Source: Desulfotomaculum sp.
GTDB taxonomy: Bacteria; Bacillota; Desulfotomaculia; Desulfotomaculales; Nap2-2B
Assembly (NCBI GenBank): GCA_003485325.1
Contig: DMZI01000016.1
Location: 1-62,547, forward strand
Length of the DNA stretch: 62,547 nucleotides
Direction of reading: 5' to 3'
Made by a program: the position numbers and the translations under genes. The notes below the pieces were generated by a model, which worked only from the letters and a program-made list of their open reading frames with translations, was not told where the DNA came from and searched no databases. Every line of letters begins with the position of its first letter. Within the stretch, counting starts at the first letter, position 1. Shown here in pieces: positions 44,757 through 54,566 of the stretch.

Positions 44757-44954
44757 TCAAGAAAAGCGCACACCCAAAACATCGGTAGAATGTTGCAAAT
44801 CGATTCCGTCCGCGAAGCTATGAATTCCCTGTTCCCAATCCCTGATGGCGGATACGCTGACACCGATTATTTTTGCCAGCCCTTCCCTTTTAAGCCCTCT
44901 GGTTTTTCTTAAGTTTTTCAGCCTGAAGCCTATTATTTTCTTCATTTCTTCCAA
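44757..44954 (-). CDS. Small XRE-family helix-turn-helix protein
   Basis: 65 residues. IIGFRLKNLRKTRGLKREGL then AKIIGVSVSAIRDWEQG is a Cro/CI-type helix-turn-helix. The tail after residue 45 does not match the usual continuation, so it may be shortened. TTG start after AGGTGAT; ATG three codons later possible. Confidence 0.6.
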   Translation of the reverse strand: MEEMKKIIGFRLKNLRKTRGLKREGLAKIIGVSVSAIRDWEQGIHSFADGIDLQHSTDVLGVRFS

Positions 44955-45168
44955 AATTTATCACCTGACTTTAATTATGGTTGCTGGCAAGTAAAATTTA
45001 GGTCTATAAAAAGTAAATTCTATGTTATTCTTTTTTTTCCTACTTTAATATTAGAAATTAGAAATATATATCCGTTGTTGGATAATTCTGTTGTTTTTTG
45101 GTATTTGTACGGATAAGATAAACCTACTGGATTTAAATCAAAAAATAAGTAAGGATGAGACACTTGAA

Positions 45169-45588
45169 ATGAAATCAATAGTTTTTTCTTTTCTGGCAAT
45201 GCTTTGCTGGGGTATTGGGCCGTTATTTGCCAAGACAGGACTTGTTTCGCTGGAACCTTTCTCTGCGCTGACAATAAGAAGCATATCTGTAGCAGTTGTC
45301 TTGCTGGTCACCGGTATATTGACCGGGAAAATGACAGCCTTATCCCAGGTCGATCTCCGGTCTGCTTCTTTTATGATAGGCGAGGGAATCTTTGCAGCCT
45401 TTTTAGGGCAGATGGCTTATTTTTATGCCTTAAAAATTGGTGAGGCTTCGGTTATCACACCGATTACAGCGTCGTTTCCAATTGTTACATTGATCCTTGC
45501 CGTAACACTGCTTGGGGAAAATTATTCTATACAAAAGCTTGTTGGCGCTGCGCTAATCGTTGCCGGTGTTATTATTGTCAATAAATAA
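45169..45588 (+). CDS. EamA-family single-domain transporter subunit
   Basis: 139 residues, five hydrophobic helices, one EamA unit (most family members have two). GEASVITPITASFPIVTLIL and a final LVGAALIVAGVIIVNK are typical. Half-size versions are thought to dimerise. ATG at 45169 is chosen on homology; the ribosome site is weak. Exports or imports small metabolites; substrate unknown. Confidence 0.82.
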   Translation: MKSIVFSFLAMLCWGIGPLFAKTGLVSLEPFSALTIRSISVAVVLLVTGILTGKMTALSQVDLRSASFMIGEGIFAAFLGQMAYFYALKIGEASVITPITASFPIVTLILAVTLLGENYSIQKLVGAALIVAGVIIVNK

Positions 45589-45686
45589 ACGAGCTTTCAG
45601 TTAAGTATTGATAAAAACGTTTTAGTATTGGAATAATTTTGTAAGGGGTTATCCGGTGACATAGTGGGAATAAACATAACATTAGA

Positions 45687-45718
45687 GGAGGGCTTCCCCA
45701 CGGAAAGCCCTCCTTTTT
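45687..45718 (+). terminator. Rho-independent terminator after the EamA gene
   Basis: GGAGGGCTT (45687-45695) pairs with AAGCCCTCC (45705-45713), followed by TTTTT. Oriented to stop plus-strand transcription. Confidence 0.85.
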
Positions 45719-45722
45719 ATAA

Positions 45723-45860
45723 TCAGCTCTGTTTGCTTTTGGGCTTAAAAGAAGGGCAGTTTTCAGACATACATCCTTCACTATTGCTTAATTCGTCGGC
45801 TTCCTCGGCTTGGCACTGTTTATTCTTGTTATGGTAACAATCTTCCAGGTTGCATTTCAT
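45723..45860 (-). CDS. 45-residue Cys-rich small protein
   Basis: A short frame from ATG 45860 with a good GGTAGGTGAG site. Cysteines occur at 3, 7, 14, 27 and 32 (MKCNLEDCYHNKNKQC, then GCMSENC), with charged linkers: a likely metal- or disulfide-binding miniprotein. The spacing resembles the small DUF1540-like proteins of Firmicutes, but I cannot assign a family. No partner gene in the same orientation. Confidence 0.6.
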   Translation of the reverse strand: MKCNLEDCYHNKNKQCQAEEADELSNSEGCMSENCPSFKPKSKQS

Positions 45861-46086
45861 TGGTCTCACCTACCTTTCTCACCCTATTGTTTCCTTGGTT
45901 GGTAAACCTTATACCATTAAAGATCCGTTATCTAACAAAAATGCATTAAAAATTTTGTTATTTATCCTTGGATAAACGCATATTGTTTTTTTGTATGTGA
46001 CATTAAAAGACAAACTTCGTCGAAGGAAATATTTTATCTATGTCAAATACAAAACAAGTGTAACAAAGGGTAAGGAGTTGAAAGCC

Positions 46087-46356
46087 ATGTTTATACAGAG
46101 ATTGAGCAAACTGATCTTGAAAAAACTTGCACTAATGGCTGAAGAAAACGGTACCTTCAAATTCTATGTTTCCGATGTTGAACTGTATTATATCTTTGAA
46201 GATTTTGATCCCAAGAAAATCAATCTTGCTGTGGAATACCTCAGCGAAAATAACTATATTAGACTTGAACAAACTTCTTCAAGCTTCAATATCTGCCTGA
46301 ATACTTCAGGATATGACCGGGCTACCGACAGGCAGATCAGCCTTCTTTACCATTAA
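46087..46356 (+). CDS. Hypothetical protein with winged-helix-like pattern
   Basis: 89 residues from ATG 46087, preceded by AAGGAG. Helices with DPKKINLAVEYLSENNYIRL suggest a small winged helix. No family recognised. The frame extends upstream without a supported start. Confidence 0.55.
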   Translation: MFIQRLSKLILKKLALMAEENGTFKFYVSDVELYYIFEDFDPKKINLAVEYLSENNYIRLEQTSSSFNICLNTSGYDRATDRQISLLYH

Positions 46357-46387
46357 TAATTCATGGAACAAAACCGTTTTTATTAAG

Positions 46388-46696
46388 ATGCTTTCTTCCA
46401 TTAATCGGTCCGGTAACAGCAATATCATAGTTTCATCGCTGATGACAGGTCAAAATGGGATCAAAGCAAGGGGTATTGCCCGTGTTTTTGAAGCGACAGT
46501 AGGATATGAGATTCAGGATGAATCGGGGAACAAGCTGACTAATGGATCAATCACTGCTGCCGCGGGCGGCCCGAACTGGGGTTATTTCGAACTTGTCTTA
46601 AATGAACTGCCCGAAGATGCAGCAAAGCTGAAGTTGTTTCAGCCAAGCGCCATGGACGGAAGCAAACTTGATCTTGTAGAGCTCAAGTTGAAATAA
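46388..46696 (+). pseudogene. Gmad2-domain fragment (spore-germination type)
   Basis: About 100 residues, almost all one Gmad2 immunoglobulin-like domain (GIARVFEATVGYEIQDESG, then NWGYFELVL and SAMDGSKLDLVEL). No signal peptide or GerMN partner domain and no ribosome site before ATG 46388, so probably truncated. An intact GerMN protein without Gmad2 is at 56900-57490. Confidence 0.6.
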
Positions 46697-46872
46697 AGCT
46701 TTTGAAAAAAGTTTGCAAATTTTATCTTAAAAAAAGCCGTTATTCCCCGGTTTTTATAAAATCCGGTTTTTGTCATGTTTGGGCTGCATCGATGTTTGAA
46801 GGCTGCCTTGCTGATCGGGTAGAATATAGCTAGAAGATTAATGCAGCCGGGAGGGTAATTAAGTATAAAATA

Positions 46873-47769
46873 ATGTCCTGTTACCTTAAGCTCACTTTGG
46901 AAGAACTGGAAGATAAGGCCGGGAAAGCATTTTCCCTGTTAAGCAGTTGTACGGTTTGCGCTAGGCAGTGCCGGGTTGACCGTCTGCAGGGAGAAAAAGG
47001 ATTTTGCCGGGGTGGACTGGAAGCGGCAGTTTCAAGCTGGGGCCAGCACTTTGGTGAAGAGGATGTCCTGGTGGGGCGGTATGGCTCAGGGACTATATTT
47101 TTTACATACTGCAACCTCGCTTGCTGCTTCTGCCAAAATTATGAGATCAGCAGCCAAGGAGCCGGGAGGCTTCTCACTGTGTCCGCCCTTGCCGGGGCCA
47201 TGCTTGAACTTCAGGAATTGGGCTGTCACAACATAAACCTGGTTTCTCCCAGCCACTTTGTCCCTCAGATTTTGAAGGCTTTGGTCCTGGCTGTGCCCAA
47301 AGGCCTGAGAATACCCCTTGTATATAATACGGGAGGTTATGATTCTATCGAAGCTCTGCAATTATTGGAGGGCGTTGTGGATATTTACATGCCGGACCTG
47401 AAGTACGGGGACGATCATGCCGGAGAGAAATACAGCAGCGTGCCCGATTATTTCACTGTTGCTAAAGAAGCGGTAAAGGAAATGCATCGCCAGGTTGGTG
47501 ATCTTGTGGTCAGCAAAACAGGCGTTGCAGAACGCGGTCTTTTGGTTAGGCACCTTCTTCTTCCAGAAGGCCTTGCGGGGACCGGGGAAGTTGTCCGATT
47601 TATTGCCGAAGAAATATCACAGGATACCTTCCTGAATATCATGGACCAGTATTATCCCGCACATAAGGCGATGCGCCATAAGAAACTTTCACGACGCGTT
47701 ACGCCCGATGAGGTGCTTGATGCTGTAAATATAGCCCGGGAGGCTGGTTTGGAACGTATTTATCTGTAA
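46873..47769 (+). CDS. Radical SAM protein, PflX/COG1313 type
   Basis: 298 residues. A first Cys cluster (CTVCARQC ... KGFC) in the N-terminal 45 residues is followed by the radical-SAM CxxxCxxC motif in FTYCNLACCFCQNYE (about 75-89). The rest, with YMPDLKYGDDHAGEKYS, follows the PflX pattern. Related to pyruvate formate-lyase activases, but no glycyl-radical enzyme is nearby. The ATG is 16 bases from the nearest GGGAGGG, so the exact start is uncertain. Confidence 0.85.
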   Translation: MSCYLKLTLEELEDKAGKAFSLLSSCTVCARQCRVDRLQGEKGFCRGGLEAAVSSWGQHFGEEDVLVGRYGSGTIFFTYCNLACCFCQNYEISSQGAGRLLTVSALAGAMLELQELGCHNINLVSPSHFVPQILKALVLAVPKGLRIPLVYNTGGYDSIEALQLLEGVVDIYMPDLKYGDDHAGEKYSSVPDYFTVAKEAVKEMHRQVGDLVVSKTGVAERGLLVRHLLLPEGLAGTGEVVRFIAEEISQDTFLNIMDQYYPAHKAMRHKKLSRRVTPDEVLDAVNIAREAGLERIYL

Positions 47770-47914
47770 AAAGCAAACATCAATTTTACAGGGCCGTTTT
47801 TGTTTTTCCATCACAATTACAGGTAAAGCAACATGCTGATCAACAGCTAAATTAAAGTTTGCCGATAATTACGGAAAACCTTAGCCGGGCTTATGAGCAA
47901 AGGCTTAAAGAAAC

Positions 47915-49093
47915 TTAGACATATACTATGCCTTCCTCAAAAACCGTCATTGTTTCCAATCCTTCAGCGGTTACCAGGTAGGTGTTTTCAACTCCAACGG
48001 CTCCTTCGGGGAAAACGAATTTTGGCTCCAGGGCGATAACCATTCCTTCTTCCAGGGGAGTATCAAAACCATGGGCAAAAACAGGCAATTCGTCGAGTTC
48101 AATGCCAATTCCATGCCCGACAAATGACACAGGCGCAGGAAAACCCATAAAATGCTTCCCGAAAGGGCTTTCCTCGGCTGCCTGCCTGGCCAGGTCGTAG
48201 AGCTTTCCACTCGCCACCCCCGGTTTTGCCGCCTTTTTCATTCTTTCCATAATGTCCAACGTAACTTCCTGAGCCCTGGCCAGGTGGCCCGGAAGTTCTC
48301 CAATACAAAATATCCTGGTTTGATCTACCATATACCCGTCGTGAACGAACCCGTAATCCACAAGAACGGGCTCATTTTTAGCAATTGTCTTCTCGCAGGC
48401 GCCCTGCGCGAAAGAAGGGCCGACCCCTTTTCCTCCCACAGCGCCGTCAAAATAACTGGGAACAATATTCCGGCCGGAACAAATATGAACAAAAACCAGG
48501 TCCTGATTAAACCCGCGCACTCTCAGAAAACCGGCATGCCCTTTTTTACGGGAATATGCCTCGACCAACCCTGCCAGTTCCAGTTCGGTGATACCTTCCC
48601 GTAAAGTTTCCCTGACCATGGAAAATACTTCGCCATGCAATGCCGCGGCCTCTTTTAAGATTTGAAGTTCATAAGAAGACTTAACCATCCTGACGGTGCG
48701 CAGTAAAGAGCTTGCATCAACAATTTCAACCGGGCTGAAAAGCTTTTGATAACGCAAATATTGTACTGCGGGGAGCACGTCCAATTCAAAGCCGAGCGTT
48801 TTTAAGGGCTTGTGACTATACGATTGTAAGATCGCAGGCATCTCCCTCAGGCTTTCCAGGCAGATGATATTCTCCAAGCCGGATTCTTCTACAGCACGCT
48901 CATAACTTTTCTTTACCAGAAGTACCGGCCTGCCTTCCGCAGGGATAAACAGGTGGGAACGCTGGATCGTCCCTGAAAAATAAAACAGGTCGGCGTTCTG
49001 TATGATTACCGCCCCGTCGATATCGCGCAGTTTCAGTAATTCCTGCAGCTTTGCACACCGCTGTTCCAGTTCTGATTTAGGAGTAAAGCGCAA
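47915..49093 (-). CDS. M24-family metallopeptidase (Xaa-Pro aminopeptidase-like)
   Basis: 392 residues from TTG 49093, seven bases after GGGGAGG. A creatinase-like N domain (1-140) precedes the pita-bread domain. All five metal ligands are visible: two Asp in VDYGFVHDGYMVDQTR, His in GHGIG, Glu in ALEPKF and Glu in GVENTYLV. It removes N-terminal residues next to proline or acts on a related substrate. Monocistronic by appearance. Confidence 0.9.
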   Translation of the reverse strand: MRFTPKSELEQRCAKLQELLKLRDIDGAVIIQNADLFYFSGTIQRSHLFIPAEGRPVLLVKKSYERAVEESGLENIICLESLREMPAILQSYSHKPLKTLGFELDVLPAVQYLRYQKLFSPVEIVDASSLLRTVRMVKSSYELQILKEAAALHGEVFSMVRETLREGITELELAGLVEAYSRKKGHAGFLRVRGFNQDLVFVHICSGRNIVPSYFDGAVGGKGVGPSFAQGACEKTIAKNEPVLVDYGFVHDGYMVDQTRIFCIGELPGHLARAQEVTLDIMERMKKAAKPGVASGKLYDLARQAAEESPFGKHFMGFPAPVSFVGHGIGIELDELPVFAHGFDTPLEEGMVIALEPKFVFPEGAVGVENTYLVTAEGLETMTVFEEGIVYV

Positions 49094-49311
49094 ATTAAAA
49101 CCTCCCCATCCCAAAATAATTTATTTTTTCTTAATATATTAAACATAGTTATATCCAACTGATTATACCATTAATAATTACTTTGGATCATGCAGGTGAA
49201 AACTTTTCATTGTAAAAACAGCCTGAAGAATGTTAAAACCTTACAGTAAGGGTTTTTCGCGAGGCTGCCGTTTATCTGGTTTTGGTGAATTGCCGGCAGA
49301 GGGGGCGCGTT

Positions 49312-51873
49312 TTAGATAGCCTTGGATATTTTTATGCTTTGCTCAACATCTATGGTTCCGTTGCGAACCAGTTCAATAAACAAATTCGTTATCCGGGGAT
49401 CGAACTGCGTTCCGATATTATTCTGTATTTCTTTCAGCGCTGTTTCAATGTCCAAACCCGCCCTGTAGGGACGGTTTGAAGTTAAAGCGTCAAACGCGTC
49501 GATTGTTGAAAGGCATCTGGCCAACAAAGGTATGTTTTCGCCCTTTAATCCCCTGGGATATCCTTTGCCGTCCCACCTTTCGTGGTGCCCTATGACGGCA
49601 GGTATGACGTGATTTAAGGATGGCAGGTGCTTAATAATGGTAATGGACATCTCAACATGCTTTTTGATAATTTCCATTTCTTCTTCGGTAAGCCTGCCGA
49701 TCTTGGTAAGTATGCTTTCCGGTATTCCTATTTTACCTACGTCGTGCAATAAAGCAGCCTCCCTGATTATTACCAGGTGCGACTTATCCAGGTCCAATGC
49801 GCCGGCGAGTATTGTCGCGTATCCGGCGACTCTCTGGGAATGGCCGAATGTATAATGATCCTTGGCGTCGATTGCAGCTGTCAGGGCATAGATAGTGGCG
49901 GCATAGGAGGGTTTGAGGCCTTCCTCGCTTGTATCGTAGAGTTTAACTGAAGAAAAAACCCTTGGGGTATAGATGACTGTTTGATTCTTACCCTGGTTTT
50001 TGGCAGTGTACATGGCCAGGTCGGCGCGTTTTAACAGTTCCTCGGCATTTGGCGCGGCGTAGGGGTAAGTACAGACGCCGATACTGGCCGTTAGGAAACG
50101 CTGAGTAACATCTGTACTGTTAAAAAAAGTCCTCTGTATTTCCAAGCGGATCTTTTCAGCAATATCAAAAGCTCTTTTTGAATCAAAGTAAGGCAGCAGG
50201 ATAGCAAACTCCTCTCCGCCATAGCGGCAGACAATCCCTTTCTGCCCGACTATCCTTAACATTATTGAAGCAACCAGTTCAAGCGCTTTGTCCCCTTCGA
50301 TATGACCGTACAGATCGTTAAACAGCTTGAATAAATCCAAATCAATCATCAGTAAAGAAATCTCTGACGCGCCAATTTTAGCCATCTGTTCTGACAGGGC
50401 TTTGCGGAAGTACCTGTGGTTATACAACTGGGTAAGGCTATCTGTTAATGCTTCGGACTGGGCGTTGGTATAGAGCCTGGCGTTGTCAAAGGCAACCGCG
50501 GTAGAGGAGCCGAGATAAGCCAGCAGATCCAGATCATCCAACGTGTATGCCGTATTATTCACCTTTCGGGTCAGCATCAGGATGCCGATTAAGTCATTTC
50601 TGCTTTTCATTGGGATGATGACCTCAATATCCAGGTCGTAGAATATTTTTTTCTCTTTCTCCCACATAGACTTGAAGAAAGGAAGAGAATATAATTTTTC
50701 CCTTGAAAGGCCCGCGTTATTGCTTTCCAACCATTTGACAAGCGGGTTGTCGTAAGAAATCTGAAGTTCAGGTTTAAATATCTGGGAAGAGGTTCGGTAC
50801 ACATAATAATGTTGTTTCTCTCTATTATTGATCAATATAAGTATGTGCTTTGCATGAATAGCCATCTGGATGGCTTCAATAAACTCCCTGGATATATCGT
50901 CCAAATTGAGATTGTTGGAAATATTAGCGCTGAAGCTTCTTAACGCCTGTCGATGCGAATATTCCGCTTTATAAAACATTTTATCTGTCACAATACGGGT
51001 AAACCTGTACAGAGGCTGGAAGGCAACAGCCACAAGGAGCGCAGAGAAAGTGGTAAAGTACGGCATTAAATTTTTGCTTGTATTTCCCAAATGTTTTTCA
51101 ACAGAGAAGACAGCATATATGTAAAGGCCGGTGAGAATCAGGGCAAAAGTGGAATAGACAATTCCTTTTGTGAGGATAAACCGTAGTTCCAGCATGCGGG
51201 ACTTATAGATTGCTATAATGATCAGAACAGCGTTTATTAAAGAGGCCAGTATATCCACGGGGTATTTCCCTATTGCCGGGATGATATTGAAAAGGACACC
51301 TACGAACATGATCAATACACCAAAAGTAATCAGAGCAATCCGCCCGTGGGTTATGCCGCCGCGGCGAAAACTCATTCCCGCCTTCAACAGAATTGTAAGA
51401 ATTAAAAGGAACATTAAAATATAGATTGGATAGGCCATTACACCCAGGGAATAGGAGAATTCAACCGAGGTAAAGCGCCTGCCGTTTTCAACTGCCGGAT
51501 GTGTAATAATGCTTGCTTTGGTGACTACAAAACCCATAAAATCAACCGCGATGGCGGCGGCGGTCATACTGCCCCAGAGTATAGTACTGAAGTTATTTAA
51601 GGTGTTTGTAAATATCGATACAAAATAGTAGAGGAAAAACGGAACAGCAAACATTCCCGCAACCATTACTTTGTTCCAAAAGAGCACCCCGGGATATAAC
51701 TGCAGCCTCATAAACAATGTGGACGCGGTCCAGACAATCAGAGCGGCTAAAACGAGCATGAATGTACGGATGTATTTATCCTTCTGGGAAATGGAGAAAA
51801 AAACCATTAACAAGCAATAGCTTAATAAGGCCCCTATCGGCACTGCCCAAAAGAATAACTGTAAAAGCGGCAT
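49312..51873 (-). CDS. Membrane sensor: 7TM, GAF, GGDEF and HD-GYP domains
   Basis: 853 residues. Seven hydrophobic helices fill 1-225 (7TM histidine-kinase-type sensor), then helix 8 to about 300 and a GAF domain (about 330-465). A GGDEF domain has active-site GGEEF near 551. The HD-GYP domain has HDVGKIGIP near 709 and HHERWDGKGYP near 764. Both synthesis and hydrolysis of cyclic di-nucleotide are therefore possible. Its ATG overlaps the stop of the GH3-like gene, so it is the third gene of that operon. Confidence 0.9.
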   Translation of the reverse strand: MPLLQLFFWAVPIGALLSYCLLMVFFSISQKDKYIRTFMLVLAALIVWTASTLFMRLQLYPGVLFWNKVMVAGMFAVPFFLYYFVSIFTNTLNNFSTILWGSMTAAAIAVDFMGFVVTKASIITHPAVENGRRFTSVEFSYSLGVMAYPIYILMFLLILTILLKAGMSFRRGGITHGRIALITFGVLIMFVGVLFNIIPAIGKYPVDILASLINAVLIIIAIYKSRMLELRFILTKGIVYSTFALILTGLYIYAVFSVEKHLGNTSKNLMPYFTTFSALLVAVAFQPLYRFTRIVTDKMFYKAEYSHRQALRSFSANISNNLNLDDISREFIEAIQMAIHAKHILILINNREKQHYYVYRTSSQIFKPELQISYDNPLVKWLESNNAGLSREKLYSLPFFKSMWEKEKKIFYDLDIEVIIPMKSRNDLIGILMLTRKVNNTAYTLDDLDLLAYLGSSTAVAFDNARLYTNAQSEALTDSLTQLYNHRYFRKALSEQMAKIGASEISLLMIDLDLFKLFNDLYGHIEGDKALELVASIMLRIVGQKGIVCRYGGEEFAILLPYFDSKRAFDIAEKIRLEIQRTFFNSTDVTQRFLTASIGVCTYPYAAPNAEELLKRADLAMYTAKNQGKNQTVIYTPRVFSSVKLYDTSEEGLKPSYAATIYALTAAIDAKDHYTFGHSQRVAGYATILAGALDLDKSHLVIIREAALLHDVGKIGIPESILTKIGRLTEEEMEIIKKHVEMSITIIKHLPSLNHVIPAVIGHHERWDGKGYPRGLKGENIPLLARCLSTIDAFDALTSNRPYRAGLDIETALKEIQNNIGTQFDPRITNLFIELVRNGTIDVEQSIKISKAI

Positions 51874-53483
51874 TAAAATACCTCTTTCCCACTTCCGCTG
51901 CGGGCGGCTTTTAAAATCTCTATGACATCAAAAGGGGACGGGTTCATTTTTCTTAAATTTCGGCCGTTTGCACTGCAATACTGGCCTATTGTGCCTGCAG
52001 GTATAATGGAAACCATCAGGGGGTCAATACCAAGAAGTGATTTTAAATCATTATAATCGGTATCCACATACCGGAAATATATTGAAAGGTGTTCTTTTAT
52101 AATGTCTTTTGTTATCGCACCCTGTAATCCGTCGGCGCCAACCTCGACATAAAGATGCAAAAAAGCCCTCTTGTATTCATCGAATTCTTTGACGGCAAAC
52201 CAGTCCGTTATATTAAGTTTGGAAAGCTCCAGAGCCTCCGTTATTGTTCCTTCGGAAATGCGTGTAAAGCCTGCAATGTCTATAATTCTTGGGTCGCGAT
52301 CGACATAAGCGAACTGTGGCAGCTGAATACCGTCTTCTTCATTGCTCAGCGACAGGCACTTGAAAATATCGCCCATTCTATACCGGGCAAAGGCCCCTCC
52401 TTTAAGATTTGAGATAACAAGTTCATACTCGTTTCCTGCCACAAGCTCGTCCATCAGATATGTATTCGGTATGTAAGACGGGTCGTCGATATTCTTTTCT
52501 ATCTCAGATTTAGGTATAAACTCGTAAAAACAAACATCAGGGAAAAATACCAGGCCGTTCTTGCTCCATGTTTCAGTCGCAATACAGGTAGGCTCGGTGC
52601 CCCCGAAAATCTCCAGGGGTTTGACACCCCAGTAGTATTCAATTTTCTTTTTTAACATTGAAGTGTCCGTGCCGGCGCAAATTAATCCTTTGAGGGTCCA
52701 AATATCCCTGGGCTTTATTTCACATTGCTCCTGTTTTCTTTTTGCCCAGGCTTTCAGAAGGCGATAATTCATTTTAGGGGAGTTTTTAAACACATTAATT
52801 CCACCGGAATTGCCTCCCGATGAAAATGATTCGCTTATTTTAACTATTACGCTGCTCAAGCCGAAAAACAGGTCTATGCCCTTTTGCAACCCCATTTTTA
52901 AGCCGGTCTTGTTTCTTTGTCCGAAACTCATTTTTTCAGCCTCTTTTGTAGACGGCAAAAAGTTGATGGAGAATTCATCGGAGATGACGTAAGGCACAAT
53001 CCCAGTTAGGTAGGGCAGAGGCGCCATGCCATAGAGGAAATTTTCCCTTCCTCTTAATGTAAACTGACCTTTTTTATTGCTGGTGGCAAGAATCATACAT
53101 GTGATAAAGCTGCTTTTATGACATTTAAGCATGCTTTCGGTATAGGGAGCAACTTTGATCGGGTTTTTGCCGCCTTCCCAAGTGGTTTCAATCCAAAGTA
53201 TGGCTCTTGAAGGGAGTGCTGATTCAATTTTGGGCAATAATAGATCGGCATAATCCTCATACCTGGTAAGTGGAACAACCTGTCTGTATTCATCAACGGT
53301 TGACGGCTTTTTACCTTTCATAATGCGCCTGCCAAGCTCGCAGTTTGAATACAGTTCAATTTGTTCGATCAAGAGACGTTTTTGGATTGCCATATATTCA
53401 AATATGGAGAAATCCAAAAACCCGCAATGCTCCTGCCAAATATCATCGTATTGTTTTTTTTGGAACTTTTGGTCCAGGGTCAT
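51873..53483 (-). CDS. GH3-family acyl-adenylating enzyme
   Basis: 536 residues from ATG 53483, with AGAGGT eight bases upstream. It resembles GH3 acyl-acid amidosynthetases, the ANL-superfamily group known from plant hormone conjugation. An ETTWEGGKNPIKVAPYT segment (about 95-115) corresponds to the phosphate-binding loop, FGGTEPT (about 295) to the adenylate-binding motif, and FARYRMGDIF to the hinge motif. It probably adenylates a carboxylic acid and transfers it to an amine or other nucleophile; the substrate is unknown. Sits between a membrane methyltransferase-like gene (11 bases apart) and a c-di-GMP protein. Confidence 0.78.
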   Translation of the reverse strand: MTLDQKFQKKQYDDIWQEHCGFLDFSIFEYMAIQKRLLIEQIELYSNCELGRRIMKGKKPSTVDEYRQVVPLTRYEDYADLLLPKIESALPSRAILWIETTWEGGKNPIKVAPYTESMLKCHKSSFITCMILATSNKKGQFTLRGRENFLYGMAPLPYLTGIVPYVISDEFSINFLPSTKEAEKMSFGQRNKTGLKMGLQKGIDLFFGLSSVIVKISESFSSGGNSGGINVFKNSPKMNYRLLKAWAKRKQEQCEIKPRDIWTLKGLICAGTDTSMLKKKIEYYWGVKPLEIFGGTEPTCIATETWSKNGLVFFPDVCFYEFIPKSEIEKNIDDPSYIPNTYLMDELVAGNEYELVISNLKGGAFARYRMGDIFKCLSLSNEEDGIQLPQFAYVDRDPRIIDIAGFTRISEGTITEALELSKLNITDWFAVKEFDEYKRAFLHLYVEVGADGLQGAITKDIIKEHLSIYFRYVDTDYNDLKSLLGIDPLMVSIIPAGTIGQYCSANGRNLRKMNPSPFDVIEILKAARSGSGKEVF

Positions 53484-53494
53484 GGAAATACCTC

Positions 53495-54058
53495 TTATAT
53501 CAAGGTGGCCATGCATTTTCTGATACTGTTCAGATTGGGAATCAGAAATGGCGCTTTATCTTTATACTGTTCGTAATCATTCAGGGTTTTGGGGAAAATC
53601 CAGCGGTCCTGAATATATGCGTGAATAATATCCATAACTGTCCAGACAATCCCCGCCAACATCATCATCGTTTTACCGCTAGCCAACCAGAGAAAAAGAT
53701 AAAAAAAGAAAAACCATATTACGCCGGGATGTCTGCAAAGCGCATACATTCCGGTGTCGATAACCGTGTTCGTATTTTTTAATTCACAGTATGTCTTTCT
53801 AAAAGGCAAAGCAAAAAACAAAGTATAAACAACGAGCAGAAGGGATATGGCAGAAAGCGTTCCAAAAAGGAACCTTGAGGATAAAGGTACATTCCATTGG
53901 GGGTAGCTGCCAAAAATTATCCCAATTGTAGAAAAACATAAAAGCGCAACGCCGATGGGAAAACAGAAAGTAAAACTTTTATTATAATAAAAAAGTTTGT
54001 TTAAATCAAAAATAAATAATAAGGCGAACGCAAAACAACCTATTGCAATAAAGGTCAT
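53495..54058 (-). CDS. Isoprenylcysteine-methyltransferase-like membrane protein
   Basis: 187 residues with about five hydrophobic helices. The DTGMYALCRHPGVIWF motif and C-terminal DYEQYKDKAPFLIPN are the SAM-binding signature of the ICMT/PEMT membrane methyltransferase family (COG2020). It would methylate a lipid-soluble carboxylate or amine. First gene of the three-gene operon with the GH3-like enzyme. No isoprenylated protein target is known in bacteria, so the substrate is open. Confidence 0.75.
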   Translation of the reverse strand: MTFIAIGCFAFALLFIFDLNKLFYYNKSFTFCFPIGVALLCFSTIGIIFGSYPQWNVPLSSRFLFGTLSAISLLLVVYTLFFALPFRKTYCELKNTNTVIDTGMYALCRHPGVIWFFFFYLFLWLASGKTMMMLAGIVWTVMDIIHAYIQDRWIFPKTLNDYEQYKDKAPFLIPNLNSIRKCMATLI

Positions 54059-54462
54059 AATTTCATCACCAGAAAATATTTTAAGGCGCCCAAGCTAAAA
54101 GGCGTACGGTTGCTTATATCCTATATTACAGTTATTATCTAATAAGTATAATTAAGGCAATATTTTTGGCACAAAAATATATTTAAGATTATTTCGATAT
54201 ATTTCGATATATATTTTCCATTTCCTGCATTTTTAAAAAACATTTTTCCATTCAGGAAAGCGCCAGACATTGCAGAAGGAATGCTTCTGATATCTCATTT
54301 TCTTGGATTGGAGATGCTTAAGACAAATGAAACTGTTACAGGATGATGTGGCCCTTTTTTATGGATAAACTTTTAGTACGTATATCTTTAATATGAGCTA
54401 GTTATTTCCTTTGCGGATTTGAGGTAATATTTCCCTCTTGATTGTAACAGGTTGTTTTGCTA

Positions 54463-54540
54463 TTATTTACATGCAGGCCCGGTAAATATCGTCGATTTTT
54501 GCAAAACCGGCATTTCCCCTGGGGCCGGGCGTGTAAACAT
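54463..54540 (-). CDS. Possible 25-residue peptide with strong ribosome site
   Basis: ATG at 54540 follows AAAGGAGGTACTT, the best ribosome site in this region, and opens only 25 codons (MFTRPAPGEM ... GPACK). It could be a leader peptide or the start of a decayed gene. A neighbouring frame also stays open and reads GNAGFAKIDDIYRACM, which may mean a frameshifted small gene. Confidence 0.3.
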   Translation of the reverse strand: MFTRPAPGEMPVLQKSTIFTGPACK

Positions 54541-54566
54541 AAGTACCTCCTTTCGTTAAGCTTTTT

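Noticed and set aside
46755..46785. Terminator at a CCGG...CCGG motif after the Gmad2 fragment
   Set aside because: The arms are short with mismatches; pairing too weak to list as a feature.
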